Shown one piece after another: positions 15,600 through 24,438 of a stretch of DNA of 64,000 nucleotides. How positions within the stretch are numbered: position 1 is the stretch's first letter; every line of letters begins with the position of its first letter. Location of the stretch: NCBI RefSeq assembly GCF_041435335.1, contig NZ_CP108430.1, forward strand, positions 4,178,501 through 4,242,500. The letters are read 5' to 3'. The notes under the pieces are model-generated. The model was given only the letters and a program-made list of their open reading frames with translations. It did not search any database and was not told the origin of the DNA. This stretch comes from Streptomyces sp. NBC_01283 (GTDB lineage Bacteria > Actinomycetota > Actinomycetes > Streptomycetales > Streptomycetaceae). The position numbers and the translations under genes were made by a program.

Positions 15600-16829
15600 T
15601 CAGACGGCCTTCCCGAGTCCCTTCCAGCCACCGGTCGGCGCCTGGCCGACTTCGAGGCCCTGCAGGTCGGCGAGGACCTTCGGGTCCTGGACGTCGAGCC
15701 AGTCGACGAACTGCCGGAAGGAGACCAGGCGTACGTCCTTCTTGCCCGCGATGTGCTTCAGGGCCGCCTCGACGGCGTCCATGTAGATGCCGCCGTTCCA
15801 CTCCTCGAAGTGGTTGCCGATGAAGAACGGGGCGCGGTTGGACTCGTAGGCACGCTTGAATCCGGCGATGTAGGACTCGGTGGCCTGCTTGCGCCAGCCC
15901 GGGTAGTTGGCCGGCGGGGCCTTCGTGGAGTTGTTCGACTGGTTGGCCAGGATGTTGTAGTCCATGGACAGGACCTCGAAGGAGTGCCCGGGGAACGGCA
16001 TCGCCTGCAGCGGCAGATCCCAGATGCCCATCTTCTTCTGGGGCCAGCGCTGGCGGCCGCCGGGCGACGAGGCGTCGTAACGCCAGCCGAGCTTCTTCGC
16101 CGTCGGCAGCAGATTGTCCTGGCCGAGGAGGCAGGGCGTGCGCCCGCCGACGAGTTCCTTGTCGTAGTCGAAAGGCAGCGACGGCAGGTCGGTCCAGCCG
16201 GTATTCGTGCGCCATTCCTTCACGAAGGAGGTGGCCTGGTCGATTTCGCTCTGCCATTGCGCGGGCGTCCAGTTGGCGACCGTGCCGTTGCCCGTGCAGA
16301 AGTGTCCGTTGAAGTGCGTGCCGATCTCATGGCCCTCGAGCCATGCCTGGCGTACGTACTTCAGCGTCTCCTTGACGTGACCGTCGGTGAGATAGCCGAT
16401 GTCGGAGGCGCCGACCGCGTTGTTCGGCGGCTTGTACATCCGCTTCTTCGATTCCGGCAGCAGATAAAGACCCGAGAGGAAGAACGTCATCCGTGCGTCG
16501 TGTTCCTCGGCCAGCTTGAGGAAACGCGGGAAGAGACCGTTGCCGACCTCGCCCGCACCGTCCCAGGAGAAGATCACGAACTGCGGGGGCGTCTCACCCG
16601 GCTGCAGGGGGACGGGCTTGCCCGGCTGGTTCGGCTGCTTCCCCGTGTACGAGGTGGAGCCGTCGCCGATCGGCTTCGCGGGGCGCTTTCCGCCACCCCG
16701 GCCGTCCTTTGCCTTGTCCGCGGAACCGCCCGAATGACTGCCGCCGCCCGTGCCGCAGCCCGCAAGTCCCACGGCGGCGGCGGTCCCGACGCCGAGGCCG
16801 ATCATTCCCCTGCGACTGATGTCGCGCAT
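15600..16829 (-). CDS. Polysaccharide-deacetylase-like Tat lipoprotein
   Basis: A 409-residue exported protein. The signal SRRGMIGLGVGTAAAVGLAGC joins a twin-arginine motif to a lipobox Cys near residue 25, followed by a Gly/Ser/Lys linker. The main domain resembles NodB deacetylases but the motifs are altered: motif 1 reads FSWDGAG rather than TFDDG, and the motif 2 His pair is HFNGH. Deacetylase activity is therefore uncertain. It lies between the histidine phosphatase and resA genes on the same strand. Export in folded state would suit a metal-loaded enzyme. Confidence 0.8.
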   Translation of the reverse strand: MRDISRRGMIGLGVGTAAAVGLAGCGTGGGSHSGGSADKAKDGRGGGKRPAKPIGDGSTSYTGKQPNQPGKPVPLQPGETPPQFVIFSWDGAGEVGNGLFPRFLKLAEEHDARMTFFLSGLYLLPESKKRMYKPPNNAVGASDIGYLTDGHVKETLKYVRQAWLEGHEIGTHFNGHFCTGNGTVANWTPAQWQSEIDQATSFVKEWRTNTGWTDLPSLPFDYDKELVGGRTPCLLGQDNLLPTAKKLGWRYDASSPGGRQRWPQKKMGIWDLPLQAMPFPGHSFEVLSMDYNILANQSNNSTKAPPANYPGWRKQATESYIAGFKRAYESNRAPFFIGNHFEEWNGGIYMDAVEAALKHIAGKKDVRLVSFRQFVDWLDVQDPKVLADLQGLEVGQAPTGGWKGLGKAV

Positions 16830-16978
16830 TCCATCCCCATTCGTCGTGCCCTTCGTCCATGCACGATGGACGCCCCGTTAGAGGGCACGACGAACAATGA
16901 GGTTCCGACAAGTAGGCACATATTGAGTGCCTTTTACCGAGAACGGACATACAGTCGCGAGCCGATTACCTGGCGTGG

Positions 16979-16995
16979 GCGCCCCGAAGGGGCGC
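16979..16995. repeat. Copy of a dispersed Streptomyces intergenic element
   Basis: A 7-bp perfect hairpin (16979-16985 with 16989-16995) is followed by GGGGAACTGCGCACCCAGCC. I recall this hairpin plus tail as a frequent intergenic repeat in Streptomyces genomes, usually just downstream of genes. It sits between the histidine phosphatase and deacetylase-like genes. Confidence 0.5.
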
Positions 16996-17058
16996 GGGGA
17001 ACTGCGCACCCAGCCACGACGCCGCCGCAGACAATCGACGGCAATACCAGCGGAGCGC

Positions 17059-17742
17059 TTATGCGCCGAACGCCTTGGCCTTCCCCTTCACCGGCTTGGC
17101 GCCCGCGAGGAGATGCGCCGGAACGAGATCCCGCGCGGGCTCCGTGTACCCGACGGACACGATCTTGTCGCCGCGGTACGTGAACGTCGTCAGCGAGGCC
17201 AGCGTGCACTGCCGCTTGCGCGGGTCGTGCCACAGGCGCCGCTTCTCCACGAAGCTCCGCACGATCCAGATCGGCAGCTGATGGCTGACGCACACCGCTT
17301 CATGCCCACGGGCCGCGTCCTTCGCCGCGTCCAGGGCGCCCATCATCCGCACGACCTGCTCGACGTACGGCTCGCCCCAGGACGGCTTGAAGGGGTTGAC
17401 CAGGTGCTTCCAGTTCTCCGGGTTCTTCAGCGCGCCGTCGCCGACGCCGAAGGTCTTGCCCTCGAAGACGTTGCCCGCCTCGATGAGCCGCCCGTCCGTC
17501 GCCAGCTCAAGACCGTGCTCCTTGGCGATCGGCGTCGCCGTCTCCTGCGCGCGGTCGAGCGGCGACGCCACCACGTGCGTGATGTCACGCGGGGCGAGAT
17601 GCTCGGCGACCCGGTCGGCCATCTGCCGCCCCAGCTCGGAGAGGTGGTAGTCGGGAAGGCGCCCGTAAAGGATCCCGTCCGGGTTCTCCACCTCCCCGTG
17701 GCGCATCACATGGACGACTGTGAGCTCGCTGCCCGCGCTCAT
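17059..17742 (-). CDS. Histidine phosphatase family protein
   Basis: This 227-residue protein has the branch-1 phosphoglycerate mutase-like catalytic motif [12 protein letters not shown], with the nucleophilic His at about residue 14 and the second Arg-Glu region in the middle. The second catalytic His is in CVSHQLPIW, about residues 150-158. The physiological substrate is unknown. The ATG overlaps the hemL stop codon by 4 bases (ATGA), so it is translationally coupled to hemL. Confidence 0.9.
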   Translation of the reverse strand: MSAGSELTVVHVMRHGEVENPDGILYGRLPDYHLSELGRQMADRVAEHLAPRDITHVVASPLDRAQETATPIAKEHGLELATDGRLIEAGNVFEGKTFGVGDGALKNPENWKHLVNPFKPSWGEPYVEQVVRMMGALDAAKDAARGHEAVCVSHQLPIWIVRSFVEKRRLWHDPRKRQCTLASLTTFTYRGDKIVSVGYTEPARDLVPAHLLAGAKPVKGKAKAFGA

Positions 17743-19097
17743 GCGGTGGCCTCCGTGGTGGTCTCAGTGGCTTCGGCTGCCGCGCGCGCCGCCGACGGCA
17801 GGGCCGCGGCGATCCGCTCGATCGCCCGGTCGTCATGGGCGGTGGACACGAACCAGGACTCGAAGGCCGACGGCGGGAGATACACGCCCTGCGACAGCAT
17901 CGAGTGGAAGAACGCGGTGAAGCGGAACGACTCCTGCTTCTTCGCGTCGTCGTAATTGCGCACCTCACCGTCGGTGAAGAAGACGGAGAACATGTTCGAC
18001 GCGTTCTGCAGCCGGTGCGCGACGCCCTCCTTGGAGAGCGCGTCCGTGACGAGAGCGCGCAACTGCCCGGAGACGACATCGACCTTGTCGTACGCGTCGT
18101 CGTCCAGGAGCCGCAGCTGGGCGAGGCCCGCGGCCGTCGCGATCGGGTTACCCGACAGGGTGCCCGCCTGGTAGACGGGGCCGACCGGGGCGAGGTGCTC
18201 CATGACGTCGGCCCGGCCACCGAAAGCGGCGGCCGGGAAGCCGCCGCCCATGACCTTGCCGAAGGTCATCAGATCGGGACGCACCCCGTCGACGCCGAAC
18301 CAGCCCGCCTTCGACGTACGGAAGCCGGTCATCACCTCGTCCGAGATGTACAGCGCGCCGTTCTCCCTGCACAGGTCCGCGAGCCCCTGGTTGAAGCCAT
18401 CGCCCGGCGGGACGACGCCCATGTTGCCCGGCGACGCCTCCGTGATGACACAGGCGATCTCACCGGCGTTCGCGGCGAACGCGGCACGCACGGCATCGAG
18501 GTCGTTGTACGGGACGACGATCGTGTCGCCGGCCTGGGCGCCGGTGACGCCCGGGGTGTCCGGCAGGCCGAACGTGGCGAGACCGGAGCCGGCCGCGGCG
18601 AGCAGCGCGTCCACGTGACCGTGGTAACACCCGGCGAACTTGATGATCTTGGCGCGGCCGGTGAAGCCGCGCGCCAGGCGGATCGCGGACATCGTCGCCT
18701 CGGTGCCGCTGGAGACCAGACGCACCTGCTCGACGGGCGCGATGCGCGCGACGATCTCCTCGGCGAGCGCGACCTCGCCCTCGCCGGGCGTACCGAAGGA
18801 CGTGCCGCGCGAGACGGCCTCCTGGACGGCGGCGATCACATCGGGGTGGGAGTGGCCGAGGATCATCGGCCCCCACGAGCAGACGAGGTCGACGTACTCA
18901 CGGCCGTCGGCATCCGTCAGGTACGGACCGGTACCGGACACCATGAAGCGGGGCGTACCGCCCACAGCGCGGAAAGCGCGCACGGGAGAGTTCACACCGC
19001 CGGGCGTCACGGCCGCCGCACGGTCGAAGAGAGTCTGCGAAACTGGGGCGCTATACGGGAAGCTCACATGAACCATGGTGTCAGAGGCTTCGGACAT
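17739..19097 (-). CDS. hemL: Glutamate-1-semialdehyde 2,1-aminomutase
   Basis: HemL converts glutamate-1-semialdehyde to 5-aminolevulinate, the second step of the C5 heme pathway; the HemA and HemB partners are encoded at 43-49 kb. The PLP lysine is Lys281 in [11 protein letters not shown], and the cofactor Asp is in ISDEVMTGF. Length is 452 residues. The frame opens at ATG 19097; GTG at 19067 (giving a start just before [10 protein letters not shown]) is a reasonable alternative. It heads a run with the histidine phosphatase. Confidence 0.95.
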   Translation of the reverse strand: MSEASDTMVHVSFPYSAPVSQTLFDRAAAVTPGGVNSPVRAFRAVGGTPRFMVSGTGPYLTDADGREYVDLVCSWGPMILGHSHPDVIAAVQEAVSRGTSFGTPGEGEVALAEEIVARIAPVEQVRLVSSGTEATMSAIRLARGFTGRAKIIKFAGCYHGHVDALLAAAGSGLATFGLPDTPGVTGAQAGDTIVVPYNDLDAVRAAFAANAGEIACVITEASPGNMGVVPPGDGFNQGLADLCRENGALYISDEVMTGFRTSKAGWFGVDGVRPDLMTFGKVMGGGFPAAAFGGRADVMEHLAPVGPVYQAGTLSGNPIATAAGLAQLRLLDDDAYDKVDVVSGQLRALVTDALSKEGVAHRLQNASNMFSVFFTDGEVRNYDDAKKQESFRFTAFFHSMLSQGVYLPPSAFESWFVSTAHDDRAIERIAAALPSAARAAAEATETTTEATA

Positions 19098-19238
19098 CCT
19101 GCGGACAGGTGTTTCACTCCACGTTTTAGCCGGTGACCGTGGGGGAGGTCACTGACACGATGATCGGGTTGCGCGGCGGGGGCCGCGAGGCCTAGAAAAG
19201 CAGGGGCGGGCGCCCTGGAAAAGCAGTCGGGTGGAGAT

Positions 19239-19838
19239 ATGCATCGCGGTGGCGGACTGGGCGAGGGGACCGACGGCCTGGGTCCGCGGCGTGCCCGGCG
19301 GATCGGCAAGCACCGGCGCGAGGCGGAAGCGGCCGAGGCCGAGGCCTTGGCGCGGGGCGAGACGGAGCAGGACCGGGCGGGAAGCAGGAGTGGCCGGGTG
19401 GGCGGGGTGACCTACAAATACTTCGGGGCCCCGGACGGCGCGACCGCCGCCCGCGTACCCATCTCGATGCGTCCCGAGGAGCTCGGGGGCGACGAGCTCG
19501 GCATGAACGGCATGTTCACGAAGATCAAGCCGGAGACGGTGGCCGCGATGGTCCTGACCGGCATCGAGGGCATACCCCTGTCCAAGGTGCCCCCGCTCGA
19601 ACTGGTCGTCCTGCACCCCGACTACGCCGTGGTGAAACTCCCCATGACGGTCGTCGACCCGCTGCGCGGCATCGGCGAGGAGTCGGTGGGTGCCGCCGCG
19701 TTCATCTGGTCCACGGTCCCCGACCGCGGCGGCCCGCGCGACGCCTTCAACGTCTACCAACTGCTGCACGAATGGCAGGACTTCAGCCACCGCCTCCACG
19801 ACGCGGGGCACCAGGCGTACTGCCTGGTGTGGCCGTGA
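19239..19838 (+). CDS. Conserved hypothetical protein
   Basis: This 199-residue cytosolic protein begins with a charged, Arg/Ala/Glu-rich region of about 55 residues. A compact C-terminal domain follows, with VTYKYFGAPDGATAARVPIS and ending WQDFSHRLHDAGHQAYCLVW. No family that I recognise. ATG at 19239 follows GGTGGAG. It is divergent from hemL and convergent with the FMN reductase gene. Confidence 0.75.
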   Translation: MHRGGGLGEGTDGLGPRRARRIGKHRREAEAAEAEALARGETEQDRAGSRSGRVGGVTYKYFGAPDGATAARVPISMRPEELGGDELGMNGMFTKIKPETVAAMVLTGIEGIPLSKVPPLELVVLHPDYAVVKLPMTVVDPLRGIGEESVGAAAFIWSTVPDRGGPRDAFNVYQLLHEWQDFSHRLHDAGHQAYCLVWP

Positions 19839-19867
19839 GCGTGTGGCCGTGAGCCCCGCGTCCGGAC

Positions 19868-20458
19868 CTACTCGGGCCTGAGCGCCGCCAGTTGCTTCTC
19901 GAAGGGGATCAGCTCCTCCGCACGCACCGGCGCGGGCCGCATGATTCCGGCCAGTTCGGCCGCGGCCCTCTCCACACGCCCGTCCAGGCCGTCCGCGCCC
20001 CAGTCCTCGGACGCCGCGTACACGGCCGTCGGCATGACCACCGCCCGCAGGTACGCGAACAGCGGGCGCATCGCGTGTTCCAGGACCAGCGAATGGCGCG
20101 GGGTGCCGCCGGTCGCCGCGATCAGGACCGGCGTACCGGCGACCGCGTCCTTGTCCAGGACCGTCAGGACGTCGAAGAACGACTTGAACAGGCCGCTGTA
20201 CGAGGCGGAGAAGACCGGCGTGACGGCGATGAGCCCGTCCGCGCCCTTCACCGCTTCCGCCGCCGCGCTCAGCTCCGGGCCGGGGAACCCGGTGACGTAG
20301 TTGTGCGCGATCTCCACGGCCAGGTCGCGGAGTTCGACGACCTGGATCTCGACGTCGGCGTGGCGTCCGGTGGCCGCTGCCAGGCGGTCGGCGAGGAGGC
20401 GGGTGGAGGAGGGGACGCTCAGTCCCGCGGAGACGACGACGAGCTTCATGCGCTTCAT
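19868..20458 (-). CDS. NAD(P)H-dependent FMN reductase (CE1759 type)
   Basis: This 196-residue flavodoxin-like protein starts MKRMKLVVVSAGLSVPSSTR, where SxxSSTR is the FMN phosphate loop. TPVFSASYSGLFKSFFDVL is the flavin-stacking loop of the MsuE/SsuE group. It would supply reduced FMN to the LLM monooxygenase encoded upstream; the ATG overlaps that gene's stop codon by 4 bases. Pairing of these two families is typical of actinobacteria. The natural substrate of the pair is unknown. Confidence 0.92.
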   Translation of the reverse strand: MKRMKLVVVSAGLSVPSSTRLLADRLAAATGRHADVEIQVVELRDLAVEIAHNYVTGFPGPELSAAAEAVKGADGLIAVTPVFSASYSGLFKSFFDVLTVLDKDAVAGTPVLIAATGGTPRHSLVLEHAMRPLFAYLRAVVMPTAVYAASEDWGADGLDGRVERAAAELAGIMRPAPVRAEELIPFEKQLAALRPE

Positions 20459-21564
20459 GCGGTGACCTCATCACTCTGCTGGGCCGCCACGCGGGCGGCG
20501 TGCGTCGGGGCGTCCGGGACGTTCGCCGGGCGGTTCTTGGCGAACTCCTCGCGCAGGACCGGGACGACCTCCTCGCCGAGGATGTCCAGCTGCTCCAGGA
20601 CGGTCTTGAGGGGCAGGCCCGCGTGGTCCATCAGGAACAGCTGGCGCTGGTAGTCGCCGACGGTGTCGCGGAAGGACAGCGTCCGCTCGATCACCTGCTG
20701 CGGCGATCCGACGGTCAGCGGGGTCTGGGAGGTGAACTCCTCCAGGGAGGGCCCGTGCCCGTACACCGGTGCGTTGTCGAAGTACGGCCTGAACTCGTTC
20801 ACCGCGTCCTGGGAGTTCTTCCGCATGAAGACCTGCCCGCCGAGCCCGACGATCGCCTGCTCGGGCGTGCCGTGCCCGTAGTGCGCGAACCGGCGGCGGT
20901 AGAGGTCGACCATCTTCTTGGTGTGCTCCTGCGGCCAGAAGATGTTGTTGTGGAAGAAGCCGTCGCCGTAGTACGCGGCCTGCTCGGCGATCTCCGGGGA
21001 GCGGATGGAGCCGTGCCAGACGAAGGGCGCGACGCCGTCCAGCGGGCGGGGCGTCGAGGTGAACGACTGAAGGGGCGTACGGAACTTGCCCTCCCATGTC
21101 ACGACGTCCTCGCGCCACAGCCTGTGCAGGAGCGCGTAGTTCTCGACGGCGAGGTTGATGCCCTCGCGGATGTCCTTGCCGAACCACGGGTACACCGGGC
21201 CGGTGTTGCCACGGCCCATCATCACGTCGGCCCGGCCGCCGGCGAGGTGCTGGAGCATCGCGAAGTCCTCGGCGATCTTCACCGGGTCGTTCGTGGTGAT
21301 GAGGGTCGTGGAGGTGGAGAGGATCAGGTTCTCGGTGCGGGCGGCGATGTAGCCGAGCATCGTGGTGGGCGAGGAGGGGACGAACGGCGGATTGTGGTGC
21401 TCGCCGGTCGCGAAGACGTCGAGCCCGACCTCCTCGGCCTTCAGCGCGATGGCGACCATGGCCTTGATGCGCTCGTGCTCGGTGGGGGTGCGGCCCGTCG
21501 TGGGATCCGGCGTCACGTCGCCGACGCTGAAGATCCCGAACTGCATGCCGGATCCGGACTGCAT
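20455..21564 (-). CDS. LLM-class FMN-dependent monooxygenase (CE1758 type)
   Basis: A luciferase-like TIM-barrel flavoprotein of 369 residues. Conserved parts include QFGIFSVGDVTPDP at the N-terminus, GLDVFATGEHHNPPF (the active-site EHH) and FAMLQHLAGGRADVMMGRG. ATG at 21564 is chosen because GGAGAG precedes it by 10 bases; the frame is open back to a TTG at 21600. It forms a coupled two-gene operon with the FMN reductase. Such pairs oxidise small organic compounds using FMNH2 and O2; the substrate is unidentified. Confidence 0.93.
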   Translation of the reverse strand: MQSGSGMQFGIFSVGDVTPDPTTGRTPTEHERIKAMVAIALKAEEVGLDVFATGEHHNPPFVPSSPTTMLGYIAARTENLILSTSTTLITTNDPVKIAEDFAMLQHLAGGRADVMMGRGNTGPVYPWFGKDIREGINLAVENYALLHRLWREDVVTWEGKFRTPLQSFTSTPRPLDGVAPFVWHGSIRSPEIAEQAAYYGDGFFHNNIFWPQEHTKKMVDLYRRRFAHYGHGTPEQAIVGLGGQVFMRKNSQDAVNEFRPYFDNAPVYGHGPSLEEFTSQTPLTVGSPQQVIERTLSFRDTVGDYQRQLFLMDHAGLPLKTVLEQLDILGEEVVPVLREEFAKNRPANVPDAPTHAARVAAQQSDEVTA

Positions 21565-21587
21565 GGCTGACTCACTCTCCGCAGGTT

Positions 21588-21601
21588 GTTGACTGTTCAA
21601 C
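21588..21601. promoter_or_regulatory. Short inverted repeat upstream of the LLM gene
   Basis: GTTGA and TCAAC flank a 4-base spacer 24 bases before the chosen start, a spacing that suits a MarR/TetR-like repressor site. No regulator gene is adjacent, so the assignment is weak. Confidence 0.25.
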
Positions 21602-21677
21602 TATACCTACGGAACTGCGCTGGGTCGCGGGGTATTCCCGGAGCGCCGCGGTGGGGTCCGGCCAGGCCCCACCCCCC

Positions 21678-21709
21678 CCCGGGCCCTGGCGGTGGCGCCT
21701 GGGCCCGGG
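21678..21709 (-). terminator. Hairpin terminator after the TIGR03086 gene
   Basis: CCCGGGCCC (21678-21686) pairs perfectly with GGGCCCGGG (21701-21709) around a 14-base loop. A run of nine C (21672-21680) adjoins it. It lies 19 bases past the TIGR03086 gene stop. Confidence 0.55.
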
Positions 21710-21727
21710 GTCGCGGGGTTCGGTGCG

Positions 21728-22333
21728 TTACGGGGTCCAGCGGGGGTCCCGGCCGGTCTCGGCCAGAAGCCGCTCCAGCTCGGAGGCTCCTTCGGGCACG
21801 GGGAGCGGCTCCCCGAAGACGCCCATCTTCCGGGCCGTCGGACCCAGGTTCGCGACCGATTCCCGCAGCGCGGCGACGACGCCGCTGCTCTCCGGGGCGG
21901 GCTCGTAGTCCTGACCCGTGGCGCGGGCCAGATCCCAGGCGTGCACCGTCAGGTCGAGCAGCACCATGCAGCCGACGGTCCTCGCGGGCATGTCCATCGC
22001 GCCCGTGGTGCCCTCTTCGGCGCCGGGGGCGGCCCAGGCGGCGACCAGCTTCCCCGCCTCGTCGGCGAAACGGCCGCGCCAGTCGGGGCTCTCGGCGACG
22101 TAGTCCGGGGAATCACCGAAGTCGGAGTTCTGCTTCGCGGCCAGCGCCTGGAACTGGACGATCACCTGGAGGAGGTGGTTGACCAGCGCCTTCACGTCGT
22201 ACTCGGCACAGGGGGTGGGAGCGGCGAGGCGGTCCTCGGGGATGGCGCGGACCACGGGAACGGCTTGGGTGGTGGCCGCCTTCAGGAGGTCGGCGATGCT
22301 GTTCTCACTGTGGGCGGTGCTGTTCTCACTCAT
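21728..22333 (-). CDS. TIGR03086/DinB-like metal-binding family protein
   Basis: This 201-residue protein fits the mycothiol-dependent maleylpyruvate isomerase-like N-terminal fold: TPCAEYDVKALVNHLLQVIV with a ligand His, and VLLDLTVHAWDLARATGQDY with the second metal His. The C-terminal region PTARKMGVFGEPLPVPEGAS is typical of TIGR03086. Function is unknown. The first 15 codons contain a perfect 13-base repeat with 21-base period, giving SENSTAH/SENSIAD. It is divergent from the AraC-type gene. Confidence 0.85.
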   Translation of the reverse strand: MSENSTAHSENSIADLLKAATTQAVPVVRAIPEDRLAAPTPCAEYDVKALVNHLLQVIVQFQALAAKQNSDFGDSPDYVAESPDWRGRFADEAGKLVAAWAAPGAEEGTTGAMDMPARTVGCMVLLDLTVHAWDLARATGQDYEPAPESSGVVAALRESVANLGPTARKMGVFGEPLPVPEGASELERLLAETGRDPRWTP

Positions 22334-22414
22334 GGTCCGACCGTAGGGCGGCGACCACTCCCCTGGCTTGAAAAAACGCGACACGGCTTCGGGACCCCGG
22401 CATACGATCCAGCC

Positions 22415-23314
22415 ATGGCCGACGCCGATGCCTCTGCCGTTTCCTCCGGCCCTCCCTCCGCTTCCTCCGGCGCTTCCTCCGCACCGGCTCCCGGGCCGCG
22501 CACGGACACCCGCGGCATCGTCGATGCCGCCGGGCTCTTCGCCCGCGTGGATTTCCGCCGCCTCGCGCCGGGCGCGACCGCCCTGCACCCCTATGTGGAG
22601 CAGTACTGGCTGATCGACTGGGACCTGTCCGAGCCGTACGCCTCGCACATCGTGCCGCACCCGTCCGTGAACGTCGTCTTCCAGAGGTTCTCCGGGCAGG
22701 AGCCGTTCGCCGAGGTGGCCGGGGTCGGGCTCGGCCTCTTCACACAGAAACTGGAGGGGGCGGGGCGGGTCTGCGGGGTGAAGTTCCGTCCCGGGGGCTT
22801 CCGGCCGTTCGCCCCCTCGGCGCCGGTGTCCGCATGGACGGGGCGGCGGCTGCTGCCGCTGGAGGAAGTGTTCGGGGAGGTGCCCGAGGGTGCGCTCGAC
22901 GCGGTCCTGTCCCCCGACGAGGAGCACGCGCGCGTGGCGGCACTCGACGCCTTCCTGCTGGGCCTCGGGCCCGCACCCGACCCGCAGGCAGACCTCGCCA
23001 TGACTCTGGCCGAACGCATCCGCACGGACCGCGGGATCCGCCGGGTCGGCGAGTTCGCGGAGGCGGCGGGGCTTTCGGTCCGGGCACTTCAGCGGCTGTT
23101 CTCGGCGTACGTCGGGGTGGGCCCGAAGTGGCTGATCCTGCGCCACCGGATCCACGAGGCGCTGGAGCGGGCGGAAGCGGACCGCGAGGTGGACTGGGCA
23201 GCCCTGGCAACGACCCTGGGCTACGCCGACCAGGCCCACCTGATCAGGGACTTCACCGCCACGGTAGGCGTCCCGCCCACGGCATACGCCCCCCAGCCGC
23301 ACCCCTCGCAGTAA
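22415..23314 (+). CDS. AraC family helix-turn-helix regulator
   Basis: A 299-residue protein. The first 30 or so residues are Ala/Ser/Pro-rich. A DUF6597-type sensory domain (LHPYVEQYWLIDWDLSE and PHPSVNVVFQ) follows. The C-terminal AraC DNA-binding domain spans about residues 190-295 (VGEFAEAAGLSVRALQRLFS, then LATTLGYADQAHLIRDFTA). It is divergent from the TIGR03086 gene, which is its most likely target. The effector is unknown. Confidence 0.9.
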   Translation: MADADASAVSSGPPSASSGASSAPAPGPRTDTRGIVDAAGLFARVDFRRLAPGATALHPYVEQYWLIDWDLSEPYASHIVPHPSVNVVFQRFSGQEPFAEVAGVGLGLFTQKLEGAGRVCGVKFRPGGFRPFAPSAPVSAWTGRRLLPLEEVFGEVPEGALDAVLSPDEEHARVAALDAFLLGLGPAPDPQADLAMTLAERIRTDRGIRRVGEFAEAAGLSVRALQRLFSAYVGVGPKWLILRHRIHEALERAEADREVDWAALATTLGYADQAHLIRDFTATVGVPPTAYAPQPHPSQ

Positions 23315-23694
23315 CCCACCCCGGCCTCACCCGCGCCACGCGCCTGCCTCACCCGAGCCTCACCCCTGCCTTCCCGCGCCCCGCCACCTGCCTCACGCCT
23401 GCACCCGCGCCCGACGCCTGCCTCACCCTTGCCTTCCCTCGCCACGCGCCTGGCTCACGCCTGCACCCGCCGCCCGACGCCTGCCTCACCCCCGCCTTCC
23501 CTCGCCCCGCCACCTGCCTCACGCCTGCCCGGCCCCCTCAGCCGAGCCTCGCCCCACACCTGCCTCGCCCCCCACCCGCGCCTCGCCCCCGCCCTCAACT
23601 CCGGCGCCTCACCACCGCCTCAGCCGCGCCTCGCCTCCGACCCACACCTGCCTCACCCGCGCCCTACGCCTGCCCGGGGCCCCTCGCCCCCACC
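23315..23694. repeat. 380-bp GC-rich repetitive intergenic region with 63-bp units
   Basis: The gap between the AraC-type and GNAT gene ends holds a degenerate C-rich repeat. Units starting GCCTTCCC at 23368, 23431 and 23494 are spaced exactly 63 bases apart. The first two are complete and the third keeps about its first 36 bases. Within them CCTGCCTCAC and CTCACGCCTGC recur; looser copies continue to about 23690. No gene with its own ribosome site is seen. Confidence 0.75.
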
Positions 23695-24204
23695 TCACCC
23701 CTCCCCCAGATCAACACTCCAGTCGTTGCACCGCATCCAGTGCCCCTTCGGGTACTCGAAGTCGGACTCGCCCCGGAGTGTGAACCCCGCCTTGCGGCAC
23801 ACGCCGTTCGAGGCGGGGTGCTCGCGGGAGGGGAAAGCGTGCAGGTAGCGGTGCCGCCCCGCGGCTCTGGCCTCCTCGACGACCAGGCGCGCGGCTGCCG
23901 CCGCGATGCCGCGTCCCTGGAACTCGGGGAGCACGCCCCACCCCGTCTCCCACGCGGGCTCGCCCTGCCAGGTCGTCTCCCAGTACCCGATCGAGCCGAC
24001 GGCCTCACCGTCGAGCGCGATCCGGAACATCCGCCCCCGCTCCTCCAACGCGAGGTAGCGCCGATGCCGCGACACCAGCTGCTCCTGCGTCTCGGGGCCG
24101 CCCAAGTGCGCCGTCATCTCAGGCGAGTTGTTGGCCTCAAGGAGCGCGAAGTCCGCATCCGACCAGGGAACGAGTCGCAGACCCGCAGATCGTTGTCTCT
24201 CCAT
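23695..24204 (-). CDS. GNAT family N-acetyltransferase (RimJ/RimL-like)
   Basis: This 169-residue protein has the RimJ-type GNAT layout: LRLVPWSDADFALLEANN at the N-terminus, WETGWGVLPEFQGRGIAAAA as the acetyl-CoA motif (GRGIA) and HPASNGVCRKAGFTLRGE as the closing motif. It probably acetylates a small amine or a protein N-terminus. ATG at 24204 is taken as start although the ribosome site is weak. It is convergent with the AraC gene across the repeat region. Confidence 0.88.
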   Translation of the reverse strand: MERQRSAGLRLVPWSDADFALLEANNSPEMTAHLGGPETQEQLVSRHRRYLALEERGRMFRIALDGEAVGSIGYWETTWQGEPAWETGWGVLPEFQGRGIAAAAARLVVEEARAAGRHRYLHAFPSREHPASNGVCRKAGFTLRGESDFEYPKGHWMRCNDWSVDLGEG

Positions 24205-24331
24205 GCCGGCCACCGTACGGCGAGCCACTGACAACGCCCCGCACAGCACGCACCACCCGCAGCGGAAGCCGCCGAGCCACACCCCTCCCGCGAACCGCCT
24301 TGACAGTACGAGCCACGTGCCGCACATTTAT

Positions 24332-24344
24332 CTGCGTGACGCAG
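24332..24344. promoter_or_regulatory. Palindromic operator in front of the DHA2 exporter
   Basis: CTGCGT-G-ACGCAG is a perfect 6+6 inverted repeat about 95 bases before the exporter start. The same half-sites recur before the MarR gene (26455-26483), both preceded by TAT. This supports control of both genes by that MarR protein. Confidence 0.6.
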
Positions 24345-24438
24345 CTTCTGCACAGCGCCGCACACTTCCGTGCCCCGCCGTGACTGCGTACCGCCTCTCT
24401 CCCGCTCTCCCGGAACCTCGTGAACGAAGGACCCTCCC

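Noticed and set aside
21672..21680. Run of nine C as a phase-variable tract
   Set aside because: It is intergenic, downstream of a stop codon and part of a terminator-like hairpin, so it cannot switch a frame.
23315..23694. The repetitive region as a CRISPR array
   Set aside because: Repeats are direct with no unique spacers of constant length, and no cas genes are in the window.
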